50,258 nucleotides of DNA from Defluviicoccus sp. bin129. Its GTDB lineage: Bacteria > Pseudomonadota > Alphaproteobacteria > MPNO01. The stretch covers positions 1 to 50,258 of the forward strand of contig MPNO01000033.1 in assembly GCA_002239065.1 (NCBI GenBank), written 5' to 3'. Below, one piece after another: positions 41,369 through 49,327 of this stretch. The notes below the pieces were generated by a model. It searched no databases. It saw only the letters and a list, made by a program, of their open reading frames with translations, and had not been told where the DNA came from. A program made the position numbers and the translations under genes. How positions within the stretch are numbered: position 1 is the stretch's first letter; each line of letters starts with the position of its first letter.

Positions 41369-42916
41369 ATGTCCCGGCCCGCGGGGCCGGACGAACGGAG
41401 AGGGGCGCGCTCGTCCAGGCCGTTGCTCGTGCCGGTGCTGGCGGTTGCGGTGCTGGTTCTGCAGGCGGCGGCGACCGAAGCCGCCTGCGGCAAGAAGCAC
41501 CGGGTGAGCCACCGGGACTCGGAATGCCTGAGCGCCTGGTGGGAGAACCACAACTCCACGTTCAGGCACAACACCTACAACGTGCGGAACAACTGCGCGT
41601 CGCAGGGAAGGGTGGTGGCGAAGGTCGACCTGAAAGAGGAGATGGACCGGACGCTGTATCTCGATAACGGCGCGACGCGATCCGGTCAGACCAAGTTCCG
41701 GATCCGCTGGATCTACTGTTGCTCGGACCTCAGCACGCTCTGCAACCGTTCCGATCTGGAAAGGGCCGAAGACAGGGCGGGCGCGCCCGGCGCCACGGTG
41801 ACGGGGACCGCCTCGGGCGACGACACGCTTGCGAGCGCCTGGCTGTCCGGCTTCGGGCGCGCGGCGGCCTCGGAGCATGTGGACCTCCTGGGCGCGCGGT
41901 TGGCGGCCGGGAGCCGGCAGCCGTATCTGACGCTCGGCGGGTACGAACCGGATTTGCCCGGGCTCCCCGAAGGCGAACCCGGGGAGGGCGCCACGAGACC
42001 GATGGCCGGGCCCGATCTGCTGTCCGGCAGCTCGTTCCTGTTCACCGGTGGGGGGGACGCTTCCGGGCGCTGGTGGGGATGGGGAAGCGCGGCGCCGCTG
42101 GGGTTCGCCGGGGCGCACGGCTCGCCGGGCGAGGGCCGTCTGGAGCTGTTGGGGACCGATTACGCGCGCGGTCGTCTGCTTGCCGGCGTGGCGCTGTCGC
42201 ACGCATCCGGCGCGGACGGCCCGATGCCCGACGGGGTCCACCGATTCGGGGCTTCGCTCCACGGGGTGCATCCCTATTTGCGACTGGCGGTGGACGACCG
42301 GTTGTGGATCTGGAGCGCGTTCGGCTTCTGGACCGGCGACATGATGCTTCGCGAGAGCGACGGCGCCACCCGGCCGGGCCCGCCGGGACGATGGCGGACA
42401 GGGCTGGACATGGCGATGGCGGCTGCGGGTGCGGGCGGCGCGCTGCTGACGGCAGACGAGGCGGACGGGTTTGCGGTTTCCGCGAAGGCGGACGCCTACG
42501 TCATGCGCATCGGCTCCGGGGCGGCCGCCGTTCCGGGCGGCGGCGCTCTCCCGGAGGCCGAGCTCGACCGTCAGCGGCTGGGGCTCGACGGCTCGCGCGT
42601 CTTTCGGCTCGGATCGCGGCGCAGCCTGGCGGCGTCGATCGGACTCGGCCTCCTCCGCGACGGCGGGGACGGCGGTGCGGAGACGAGCGGCGGGCTCAAC
42701 GCATCTCTACGCCACGCATCGCCAGGACAATCGATCGTTGCCCGGCTGGGCCTCGTCGGCCGCGGGCGCGAATACACGCTCGGCTGGCGGATGGAGCCGG
42801 CGCTCCACGCCGCGCCCCGATTCGGCCTGGGTCTCCGGGCGGCACGGCGTGAGCATACGGACGACGACCGGGAGACGGAGCACGCGATCGACCTCCGCGT
42901 GACCGTCGCCTGGTAG
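41369..42916 (+). CDS. Cys-rich N-terminal domain on an autotransporter-type beta-barrel
   Basis: The 515-aa reading from the ATG at 41369 starts with Arg-rich residues and then a signal peptide (LLVPVLAVAVLVLQAAATEA) cleaved before ACGKK. The mature N-terminus (about 40-130) has six or more Cys, including the pair in RIRWIYCCSDLSTLCNRSD. A linker (LPGLPEGEPGEG) and a C-terminal barrel of roughly 280 residues with alternating strands follow, ending in VTVAW, the aromatic end of outer-membrane proteins. I recall the Cys-rich domain in other alphaproteobacterial outer-membrane proteins but know no function. The same frame is open further upstream (41174). Confidence 0.65.
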   Translation: MSRPAGPDERRGARSSRPLLVPVLAVAVLVLQAAATEAACGKKHRVSHRDSECLSAWWENHNSTFRHNTYNVRNNCASQGRVVAKVDLKEEMDRTLYLDNGATRSGQTKFRIRWIYCCSDLSTLCNRSDLERAEDRAGAPGATVTGTASGDDTLASAWLSGFGRAAASEHVDLLGARLAAGSRQPYLTLGGYEPDLPGLPEGEPGEGATRPMAGPDLLSGSSFLFTGGGDASGRWWGWGSAAPLGFAGAHGSPGEGRLELLGTDYARGRLLAGVALSHASGADGPMPDGVHRFGASLHGVHPYLRLAVDDRLWIWSAFGFWTGDMMLRESDGATRPGPPGRWRTGLDMAMAAAGAGGALLTADEADGFAVSAKADAYVMRIGSGAAAVPGGGALPEAELDRQRLGLDGSRVFRLGSRRSLAASIGLGLLRDGGDGGAETSGGLNASLRHASPGQSIVARLGLVGRGREYTLGWRMEPALHAAPRFGLGLRAARREHTDDDRETEHAIDLRVTVAW

Positions 42917-43091
42917 CGGGCCCGTCGGCCGTAGCGGGGGCGGCGCCCGCCGAACGCCTGGCTTCGAGGGATCCATGCCGCCGTCCTCTCCCGTTCGATA
43001 CCCGAAGCGCCTGCCGCTCGCGAGAGATCCGGGCTAACATCGCGGCCGTAGCGGGGGGGCGTTCGGTTCGAACAGGAGGGACCAGGCGACG

Positions 43092-44279
43092 ATGACCGGC
43101 GGCGCGAATGCCGTCGCGCGCGAGGCGTTGATCGAGCGCGCGCGGGCGCTGCTCCCGGCGATCGCCGGGCGGGCGGCGGAGGCGGACCGGATCAGGCGGC
43201 TGCCGGACGCGACCCAGGTCGAGCTGATGGAGGCCGGGCTCTACCGGATCTACCTCCCCGGGCGCTACGGCGGCTACGAGTCCGACTACATGTTGCAGGT
43301 CGATCTGGCCGCCGAGCTCGGCACCGCCTGCGGCTCGACGGCCTGGGTGCATTCGGTGGTCGCGAGTCACAGCTGGATGCACGGCATGTTCGATCCGGCC
43401 GCCCAGGACGCGGTGTGGGGCGAGGACCCGGACGCGCTGATCTCGGGCTCGACGCCGACCGCCGATTCGCGCGTCGAGCCGGTCGACGGCGGCTATTTGC
43501 TGAACGGCAGCTGGACGCTGGCGAGCGGGGTGGATGTCTGCCGGTGGAACCATTTCAACATGATGACGCCCAGGCTGGAGGGCGACGGGCTGGAGCACCG
43601 CTACGGCCTCGCCCCGCTCGGCGCCGTCGAGCTGGTCGACGACTGGCATACCACCGGGCTGCGCGGCACCGGCTCGCGGTCGATGATCTGCCGCGACCTG
43701 TTCATCGCCGAGGACCGGACGATCCGCTCCGAGGCCTGTCGCGGCGGGCCCACGCGGGGCAGCGCGGTCAACCCGGGCCCGCTCTACCGGATGCCGCTGT
43801 TCTCGCTGTTCGGCAAGGGGATCGTGGCGCCCGCGCTGGGTATCGCCCGCGGCGCGCTCGCGCTGGTGGTCGACCGGCTCGGCGGCCAGCGCATGCAGAG
43901 CGGCGCCCGGCTCGCCGGGGAGCCCACGGCGCAGCTCCGCGTCGGCGAGGCGGCGGCCGAGATCGACGCCGCCTGGACGCTGCTCCGGCGCGACTGCGCC
44001 GAGGTCCATGCCAGGGCGGAGGCGGGGGAGGTGCCGAGCCTGGAGGAACGCCACCGCTGGCGGCGCAACGACGCTTACGCGGGCAAGCTGCTGGCGCAGG
44101 CGGTCGACCGGCTGATGGCGCTCGGCGGGGCGGGCGGCAATGCCGAGGACTCGCCCTTGCAGCGCCACTGGCGCGACATGCATGCGCTCGCCTCCCATAT
44201 CGCGCTCGCCTGGGATGCCCAGGGCGCCAATTACGGCCGCGTGGCGCTCGGCCTGGCGAGCCGGGACGGCAAGCTGTGA
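43092..44279 (+). CDS. HsaA-like flavin-dependent monooxygenase, second copy
   Basis: This 395-aa protein is paralogous to the product of 30527-31714 and has the same length. Shared positions include LGTACGSTAWVHSVVASHSW and WHTTGLRGTGSRSMICRDLF. A GGAGGGA is near the start. The RidA-type gene follows 10 bases after its stop with its own GAGG, forming a two-gene unit that may oxidise a nitrogenous or aromatic compound and clear a reactive enamine or imine; that is inference. Confidence 0.85.
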   Translation: MTGGANAVAREALIERARALLPAIAGRAAEADRIRRLPDATQVELMEAGLYRIYLPGRYGGYESDYMLQVDLAAELGTACGSTAWVHSVVASHSWMHGMFDPAAQDAVWGEDPDALISGSTPTADSRVEPVDGGYLLNGSWTLASGVDVCRWNHFNMMTPRLEGDGLEHRYGLAPLGAVELVDDWHTTGLRGTGSRSMICRDLFIAEDRTIRSEACRGGPTRGSAVNPGPLYRMPLFSLFGKGIVAPALGIARGALALVVDRLGGQRMQSGARLAGEPTAQLRVGEAAAEIDAAWTLLRRDCAEVHARAEAGEVPSLEERHRWRRNDAYAGKLLAQAVDRLMALGGAGGNAEDSPLQRHWRDMHALASHIALAWDAQGANYGRVALGLASRDGKL

Positions 44280-44289
44280 GGAGGCGAGG

Positions 44290-44682
44290 ATGAGCAGGCG
44301 GCGCATCTCCAGCGGCACCCCGTTCGAGGAGCTGGCGAGCTTCTCCCGGGCCGTGGTCGATGGCGACATGGTCTATGTCTCGGGCACCACGGGCATGGAC
44401 CGGGAGACCGGCGGGTTCCCCGCCGACGCGGCGGCGCAGGCCCGGCTCGCCCTGGGCCATGTCGAGGCCGCGCTCGGGGAGGCCGGGGCCGGGCTGGCGG
44501 ACGTGCTGCGCGTGGTGGTCTATATCGCCGATCGCGCGGACCTGATGCCGGTATGCGAGGCGGTCGGCGCCGCCTTCGCCGGCATCCTTCCGGCCAACAC
44601 GACCGTGATCGCGGCGCTGGCGCTGCCCGAGATGAAGGTCGAGATCGAGGTTACCGCGCGGGTCGGGAGCGCTTCTCGCTGA
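44290..44682 (+). CDS. RidA/YjgF/YER057c family protein
   Basis: A 130-aa RidA-like protein. VYVSGTTGMDRETGGFPADA and the C-terminal LPEMKVEIEVTARVG fit the family; the conserved Arg used in RidA deaminases is not at its usual place (LPANTTVIA instead of the PARS/PART-type motif), so this may be a substrate-specific branch as found in catabolic operons. The start at 44290 follows GAGGCGAGG. Its last 32 bases overlap the 3' end of the ABC ATPase gene on the other strand. Confidence 0.88.
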   Translation: MSRRRISSGTPFEELASFSRAVVDGDMVYVSGTTGMDRETGGFPADAAAQARLALGHVEAALGEAGAGLADVLRVVVYIADRADLMPVCEAVGAAFAGILPANTTVIAALALPEMKVEIEVTARVGSASR

Positions 44683-45715
44683 ACACGAAGCTCTGGTCCG
44701 GGTCGATGCCGATCCGCACCGTCTCGCCGGCGCGGTGGCGGACCAGCCCGGGCAGGCGGGCGTGGAAATGGTCGTGGCCCGGGTCGTCGTAGCGCTCGCT
44801 CAGCCGGACCACGCTGGAGGCGCCGGCGAAATGGACGCTGCAGACATGCAGCTCGGCGCCCGGACGCTCCCCGCCCGGCGAGAGCGTGAGCCCGTCCGGG
44901 CGGATCAGCACCTCGACCGCCTCGCCGTCGCGGAAGCCGGGATTGGCCACCGCGCCGAGGCGGGTGCGGACCTCCGCGCCCGCGACCGTGCCGGGAACCC
45001 GGTTGACCGCGCCGAAGAACGCAGCGGTGAAGGCATCGACCGGCGCCGCGTAGAGCGCGTCCGGGGTGCCGGTCTGGACCACCGCGCCGTCGCGCATCAG
45101 CACGATCCGGTCGGCCGATATCAGCGCTTCCTCGGGGTCGTGGGTGACCATCAGCACCGTGACCCCGGCATCCTTGAGGATGCGCACCGTCTCCTCCCGG
45201 AGCCCGGCGCGGAGCGAGGCGTCGAGGCTGGAGAACGGCTCGTCCAGCAGCACCACCCGCGGCCTCGGCGCCAGCGCGCGGACCAGCGCGGCCCGCTGCT
45301 GCTCGCCGCCCGACAGCATATGCGGGTAGCTGTGCGCGAGCTGGCGCATGTGGACCCGCTCCAGCAGCGCGACCACGCGCCCGGCGTCGCTCGCCTTCTG
45401 CGTCCGCGTCATCCCGTAGGCGATGTTCTGGGCCACCGTGAGATGCGGGAACAGGGCGAAGTCCTGGAACAGGAAGCCGATACCGCGCTCGGGCGGCGGC
45501 ACCACCTTCGCGGCATCCGACAGCACCCGCCCGGCGATGCAGACCCTTCCGCCATCGGGCCGCTCCAGCCCCGCAATGGCGCGCAGCGTCGTGGTCTTGC
45601 CGCAGCCCGACGGACCGAGCAGGCAGACCAGCTCGCCCTCCGCGATCTCCAGCGAGAGGTCGCGCACCGCCCGTTTCGCCCCGAAGCTGACGCTCAGATT
45701 CTCGAGTTTCAGCAC
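44651..45715 (-). CDS. ABC transporter ATPase, FbpC/PotA-type
   Basis: This 354-aa subunit has Walker A LLGPSGCGKTTTLRAIAG, the Q-loop DFALFPHLT, the signature LSGGEQQRAALVRALA, Walker B VVLLDEPFSSLD and the switch His in VTHDPEEAL. A C-terminal TOBE-like domain (from about 240) is present, usual in ferric, polyamine and sugar importers. It probably pairs with the permease at 39434-41083. GTG start. A Fur-like palindrome lies 57-75 bases upstream, consistent with iron control. Confidence 0.92.
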   Translation of the reverse strand: MLKLENLSVSFGAKRAVRDLSLEIAEGELVCLLGPSGCGKTTTLRAIAGLERPDGGRVCIAGRVLSDAAKVVPPPERGIGFLFQDFALFPHLTVAQNIAYGMTRTQKASDAGRVVALLERVHMRQLAHSYPHMLSGGEQQRAALVRALAPRPRVVLLDEPFSSLDASLRAGLREETVRILKDAGVTVLMVTHDPEEALISADRIVLMRDGAVVQTGTPDALYAAPVDAFTAAFFGAVNRVPGTVAGAEVRTRLGAVANPGFRDGEAVEVLIRPDGLTLSPGGERPGAELHVCSVHFAGASSVVRLSERYDDPGHDHFHARLPGLVRHRAGETVRIGIDPDQSFVFSEKRSRPAR

Positions 45716-45758
45716 CGCGCCATGCCCGTCGATCCAACCGCGCCGACGCCGAAGAGCG

Positions 45759-45803
45759 CCGTCCCCACGGTGTTATTGATAATCAATATCACCGTGGGGA
45801 CGG
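45759..45803. promoter_or_regulatory. 14-bp GC stem enclosing a Fur-box-like palindrome
   Basis: The arms 45759-45772 and 45790-45803 are perfect reverse complements of 14 bases (CCGTCCCCACGGTG and its complement). Between and just into them, 45772-45790 reads GTTATTGATAATCAATATC, which matches 16 of 19 bases of the classic Fur consensus with symmetric mismatches; its core is TATTGAT-A-ATCAATA. It lies between the MetE-like gene and the ABC ATPase gene, upstream of the latter. No T-run follows either arm within 10 bases, so a plain terminator is less likely than a regulatory site. Confidence 0.6.
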
Positions 45804-45857
45804 GCGGGGAAGGGGTAGGCGGACTATTTTTTTCGGCGGGAGAGAGCGATGGGTGCG

Positions 45858-46976
45858 TCAGGCTGCGGGACCGCCCCAGACCTCCTCCGCGATCTCGAGC
45901 ACGAGCTCGAGCTTGCGCCTGGTGTCGTCGGCGTCGACCACCTGCCCGCCGCCGCCGGCCGAGGAAAAGCCGCATTGCGGGCCGATGGCGAGGCGTTCGA
46001 GCGGCGCGTGGCGGGCCGCTTCGTCGATCCGGCGCTTGACCGCGTCCTTGTCCTCCAGCACCGGCGTCTTGGTGCTGATCAGCCCGAGCACGGCGGTCTT
46101 GTCGCCGGGCAGGAAGCGCAGCGGGGCGAAGTCGCCGGCGCGCGGGCTGTCGTATTCGAGCAGCAGGGTGTCGACGTCGAGCCCGTGGAAGACGCGCTCG
46201 GCGATCGGCTCGTAGCCGCCCTCGGCCATCCAGCGCCCCTTGAAATTGCCGCGGCACATATGGAGCCCGACGCGCATGCCGCCGGGCCGTTGCGCGACCG
46301 CCGCGTTGATCAGCGCGACATAGGACTCGGTGAGTTCGTCCGGATCCTCGCCGCGCGCCCGCACGCCGTGCCGCGCGGCGGCGTCGCAGCTGCACGGCAG
46401 CGCGGTCTCGTCGAGCTGGACATAGGCGCAGCCGGCGGCGGCGAGCTCGGCGATCTCGGCGCGGTAGATCCGTGCCAAATCGGCGAAATAGGCCTCCCGG
46501 TCGGCATAGGCGGCGGGCTCGAAGCTGCGCGGGCCGAGGAAGAAATGGAGCACCGGCGGCGAGGCGATCGTCGCCTTGGGCAGCCCGCGCGGCGCGAGCC
46601 CGGCGAGAAAGCGGTAGTCCTCGGCGACGATCGGCCGCGCGCGTTCGAGCCGCCGCGCGGCGCAGGGCGAGGCGGCGATGCCCGCGCTCTCCGAATCGGA
46701 GCGGAAGCCGAGCACGCCTTCCTCGCGCAGCGTGAAACCGTCCAGCGCGTCGATCACGCCGGCCGACCAGGAGCGGCGGCGGAACTCGCCGTCGGTCACC
46801 GCGGGCAGGCCGATTTCGTCCTGGAAGGCGACGATGCCGCGGATCGCCTCGTCCTGGGCCTGGCGCAGCCCGTCCGCGCCGAGCCTGCCCGCGCGATGCG
46901 CCCGCGCCGCCTCCAGCAGCGCGTCGGGGCGGACGAAGCTGCCGACATGGTCGGCGCGGAAGGGCGGGGTCGTCAT
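45858..46976 (-). CDS. MetE C-terminal-like (cobalamin-independent methionine synthase II) protein
   Basis: A 372-aa TIM-barrel of the family that holds the zinc-binding half of MetE and free-standing YxjG-like proteins. HVGSFVRPDALLEA at the N-terminus, VGLHMCRGNFKG and a C-terminal GPQCGFSSAG, carrying His and Cys metal ligands, support the assignment. It lacks the MetE N-terminal folate half. Methyl donor and acceptor are unknown. No RBS problem is seen. It is divergent from the MBL-fold gene. Confidence 0.87.
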   Translation of the reverse strand: MTTPPFRADHVGSFVRPDALLEAARAHRAGRLGADGLRQAQDEAIRGIVAFQDEIGLPAVTDGEFRRRSWSAGVIDALDGFTLREEGVLGFRSDSESAGIAASPCAARRLERARPIVAEDYRFLAGLAPRGLPKATIASPPVLHFFLGPRSFEPAAYADREAYFADLARIYRAEIAELAAAGCAYVQLDETALPCSCDAAARHGVRARGEDPDELTESYVALINAAVAQRPGGMRVGLHMCRGNFKGRWMAEGGYEPIAERVFHGLDVDTLLLEYDSPRAGDFAPLRFLPGDKTAVLGLISTKTPVLEDKDAVKRRIDEAARHAPLERLAIGPQCGFSSAGGGGQVVDADDTRRKLELVLEIAEEVWGGPAA

Positions 46977-47006
46977 GGCGGGCTCCGGCGGCGGCGGGAC
47001 TCACGC

Positions 47007-47012
47007 TATAGT
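47007..47012 (+). promoter_or_regulatory. Possible -10 box (TATAGT) of the MBL-fold gene
   Basis: TATAGT sits 39 bases upstream of the MBL ATG. The same hexamer occurs upstream of msrA (29929) and, on the other strand, the dienelactone hydrolase gene (7692). No good -35 is seen at any of the three, so this is a weak call based on recurrence. Confidence 0.35.
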
Positions 47013-47050
47013 CGCCCGCGCGAAGGCGGGCAACGGCGCCGGAGGAGAGC

Positions 47051-47932
47051 ATGCCGCTCGGCGGGACGCTAGGCGGGATCGAATGGCGGCGGATCGTCGA
47101 ATCGGAGGAGCCCGATTTCGACGTCTTCTTCCTGCTGCCCGACGCGAACGAAGAGACCATCGCCCCGCACCGCGGCTGGCTCGAGCCCCGCTTCCTCGAC
47201 CCCGCGTCGAACCGGCTGGTGATGGCGATGCAGTCCTATCTGCTCCGGACCCGCCACCACACCGTCCTGGTCGATGCCTGCGTCGGCAACGACAAGGAGC
47301 GCCGCTTCCACCCACCCTGGGCGCACCGCAGATCGACCCGCTGGCTCGACAACCTGGCCGCCGCCGGGCTGGCGCCGGAAAACATCGACTTCGTGATGTG
47401 CACCCACCTGCATGCCGACCACGTGGGCTGGAACACGCGGCTCGCGGGCGGGCGCTGGGTGCCGACCTTCCCCAACGCGCGCTACGTCTTCGCCCGCACC
47501 GAGTACGAGCACTGGATCGCGCTCAACGAGGGCGGCAAGAAGTACTCCGACGGCTGCATCGACGACAGCGTGCTGCCCGTCGTCGAGGCCGGGCAGGCCG
47601 AGATCGTCGCCGACGACTACGAATTCGACGACGAGATCCGCTTCGCCCCGACACCGGGCCACACGCCGGGCCATGTCGCGATCGAGCTCGAATCGCAGGG
47701 CGCCCGCGCGGTGCTGTCGGGCGATGTCTGCCACACCCCCCTGCAATGCCGCGAGCCCGGCTGGAGCGCAATCGGCTGCTCCGACCGCGCGCAATCCGCG
47801 GCGACCCGGCGCGCCTTCCTCGAGCAGCACTGCGGCACGGATACGCTGGTCATGACCGCGCACTTCCCCGCGCCCTCGGTCGGCTTCGTGCGGGCGCGGG
47901 GGGACGCCTTCGACTTCTCCTATGACGAGTAG
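47051..47932 (+). CDS. MBL-fold metallohydrolase
   Basis: This 293-aa protein has the metal motif THLHADHVGW (H119, H121, D123, H124), the further His in PTPGHTPGH, the bridging Asp in VLSGDVCHTPL and a terminal His in MTAHFPAP. The family hydrolyses lactones, thioesters and other esters; the length and motif spacing resemble AHL-lactonase-type members, though the substrate is unknown. AGGAGAG lies before the ATG. Its last 101 bases are repeated three more times downstream. Confidence 0.9.
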   Translation: MPLGGTLGGIEWRRIVESEEPDFDVFFLLPDANEETIAPHRGWLEPRFLDPASNRLVMAMQSYLLRTRHHTVLVDACVGNDKERRFHPPWAHRRSTRWLDNLAAAGLAPENIDFVMCTHLHADHVGWNTRLAGGRWVPTFPNARYVFARTEYEHWIALNEGGKKYSDGCIDDSVLPVVEAGQAEIVADDYEFDDEIRFAPTPGHTPGHVAIELESQGARAVLSGDVCHTPLQCREPGWSAIGCSDRAQSAATRRAFLEQHCGTDTLVMTAHFPAPSVGFVRARGDAFDFSYDE

Positions 47933-48006
47933 AATGTGGCGAGTATTCCCTTGATGGTAGGCCACAGAACGGGCAGACTCGGCCGCGCCGCCAGCAAGGG
48001 AGTGCC

Positions 48007-48216
48007 GTGACCCCCGAGTTGATCGCGGTTTTGGCAGTCGGTGCAGCGCTGGCCGGCCTGATCCTGCAGGGCCAGCGGGGTCTCGGCGCGCGCTTGGACC
48101 GTCTGGAAGCGGAGATGAAGGAAGTCCGCGACCGCCTCAGCCGGCTCGAAGCCAAGATGGATTTCGTGGAGAGCCATATCGTCCGCCGCGACGAGGCGGG
48201 CGCGCCGGCAGGGTAG
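48007..48216 (+). CDS. Small membrane/coiled-coil protein, array copy 1
   Basis: A 69-aa protein: an N-terminal membrane helix (about 4-20, ELIAVLAVGAALAGLIL) and a charged coiled coil (LDRLEAEMKEVRDRLSRLE) with a conserved end (MDFVESHIVRRDEAGAPAG). A GTG start follows AAGGGAG. This is the shortest of four paralogues and lies 74 bases after the MBL stop. The function is unknown; a membrane-anchored oligomer is the simplest reading. Confidence 0.75.
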   Translation: MTPELIAVLAVGAALAGLILQGQRGLGARLDRLEAEMKEVRDRLSRLEAKMDFVESHIVRRDEAGAPAG

Positions 48217-48242
48217 GCGGCTCAGGCGCCGCGCGCGCCACC

Positions 48243-48344
48243 GCGGCACCGGCACCCCGGTCATGACCGCGCACTTCCCCGCGCCCCCGGTCTGCTTCGC
48301 GCAGGCGCGGGGGGGACGCGTCCGATTTCGCCTGTGACGGGTAG
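48243..48344 (+). pseudogene. Detached MBL gene tail, unit 2 (frameshifted)
   Basis: It matches the MBL C-terminus from the TLVMTAHFPAP segment (here TPVMTAHFPAP) onward, but one extra G in a G run (7 versus 6) shifts the frame before the end. There is no start of its own with a ribosome site. Confidence 0.75.
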
Positions 48345-48432
48345 GGCGGGGAGACTATTCCCTTGATGGTAGGCCGCGGGTGCGGCAGAGTCTTCCCTGC
48401 GGGTGTCCCCACGCCGTCGCGGAGTAGATCGA

Positions 48433-48684
48433 GTGACCCCGGAACTGATCGCGATCCTGGCAGTCGGCGTGGCGTTGGGCGGTGTGATGATGCGGAACCA
48501 CCATGGGCTCTGCGCGCGCATCGACGGCCTCGACGCCCGCATGGACCGCCTCGACGGGCGCATGGACCGGTTGGAAGCGGAGATGAAGGAAGTCCGCGAC
48601 CGCCTCGGCCGGCTCGAAGCCAAGATGGATTTCGTGGAGAGCCATATCGTCCGCCGCGACGAGGCCGGCGCGCCGGCAGCGTAG
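48433..48684 (+). CDS. Small membrane/coiled-coil protein, array copy 2
   Basis: An 83-aa paralogue of copy 1. The membrane helix is more diverged ([12 protein letters not shown], then RNHHGL instead of QGQRGL), and the coil has two extra seven-residue steps (IDGLDAR, MDRLDGR). The leader also differs most here, lacking the AAGGGAG site (CGGAG instead). GTG start at 48433. Confidence 0.72.
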   Translation: MTPELIAILAVGVALGGVMMRNHHGLCARIDGLDARMDRLDGRMDRLEAEMKEVRDRLGRLEAKMDFVESHIVRRDEAGAPAA

Positions 48685-48720
48685 GCGGCTCAGGCGCCGC
48701 AGCGCGCCGCGAGCGCCACC

Positions 48721-48821
48721 GCGGCACCGGCACCCCGGTCATGACCGCGCACTTCCCCGCGCCCTCGGTCGGCTTCGCGCGGGCGCGGGGCGACGCGTTC
48801 GATTTCGCCTGTGACGGGTAG
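48721..48821 (+). pseudogene. Detached MBL gene tail, unit 3
   Basis: The frame stays open and reads TPVMTAHFPAPSVGFARARG and onward to a TAG at the same place as in the full MBL gene. With no body upstream, it can only be a remnant or act as spacer and leader DNA for the next small gene. Confidence 0.75.
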
Positions 48822-48895
48822 GACATCTCGGTCATTCTCTTGAAACGAGCCGGAGGGCCGGGCAGACTCGGCCGCGCCGCCGGCAAGGGAGTGCC

Positions 48896-49126
48896 GTGAC
48901 CCCCGAGTTGATCGCGATTTTGGCAATCGGCGTAGCGCTGGCCGGCGTGACCCTGCAGGGCCAGCGGGGTCTCGGCGCGCGCATGGACCGCCTCGGCGCA
49001 CGCATGGACCGGTTGGAAGCGGAGATGAAGGAAGTCCGCGACCGCCTCGGCCGGCTCGAAGCCAAGATGGATTTCGTGGAGAGCCATATCGTCCGCCGCG
49101 ACGAGGCCGGCGCGCCGGCAGGGTAG
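48896..49126 (+). CDS. Small membrane/coiled-coil protein, array copy 3
   Basis: A 76-aa paralogue, nearly identical to copy 1 except for one extra seven-residue coil step (MDRLGAR). It is preceded by AAGGGAG and a GTG. The membrane helix reads LAIGVALAGVTLQGQ. Confidence 0.75.
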   Translation: MTPELIAILAIGVALAGVTLQGQRGLGARMDRLGARMDRLEAEMKEVRDRLGRLEAKMDFVESHIVRRDEAGAPAG

Positions 49127-49152
49127 GCGGCTCAGGCGCCGCGAGCGCCACC

Positions 49153-49253
49153 GCGGCACCGGCACCCCGGTCATGACCGCCCACTCCCCCGCGCCCCCGG
49201 TCGGCTTCGCGCGGGCGCGGGGCGACGCGTTCGATTTCGACTATCACGAGTAG
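49153..49253 (+). pseudogene. Detached MBL gene tail, unit 4
   Basis: Frame open as in unit 3, reading TPVMTAHSPAPPVGFARARG to a TAG. The final residues DYHE resemble the true MBL end SYDE more than the other copies do. Confidence 0.72.
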
Positions 49254-49327
49254 GACATCTCGGTTATTCTCTTGAAAAGAGCCGGAGGGCCGGGCAGACT
49301 CGGCCGCGCCGCCGGCAAGGGAGTGCC

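Noticed and set aside
43050..43085. GGTTCGAAC, like a tRNA T-loop
   Set aside because: Flanked by G runs and a ribosome site for the HsaA-like gene; no cloverleaf.
45759..45803. Reading the GC hairpin as an ordinary intrinsic terminator
   Set aside because: Neither arm is followed by a T run within about ten bases; the T run at 45826-45833 is too far away and the loop holds a Fur-like palindrome.
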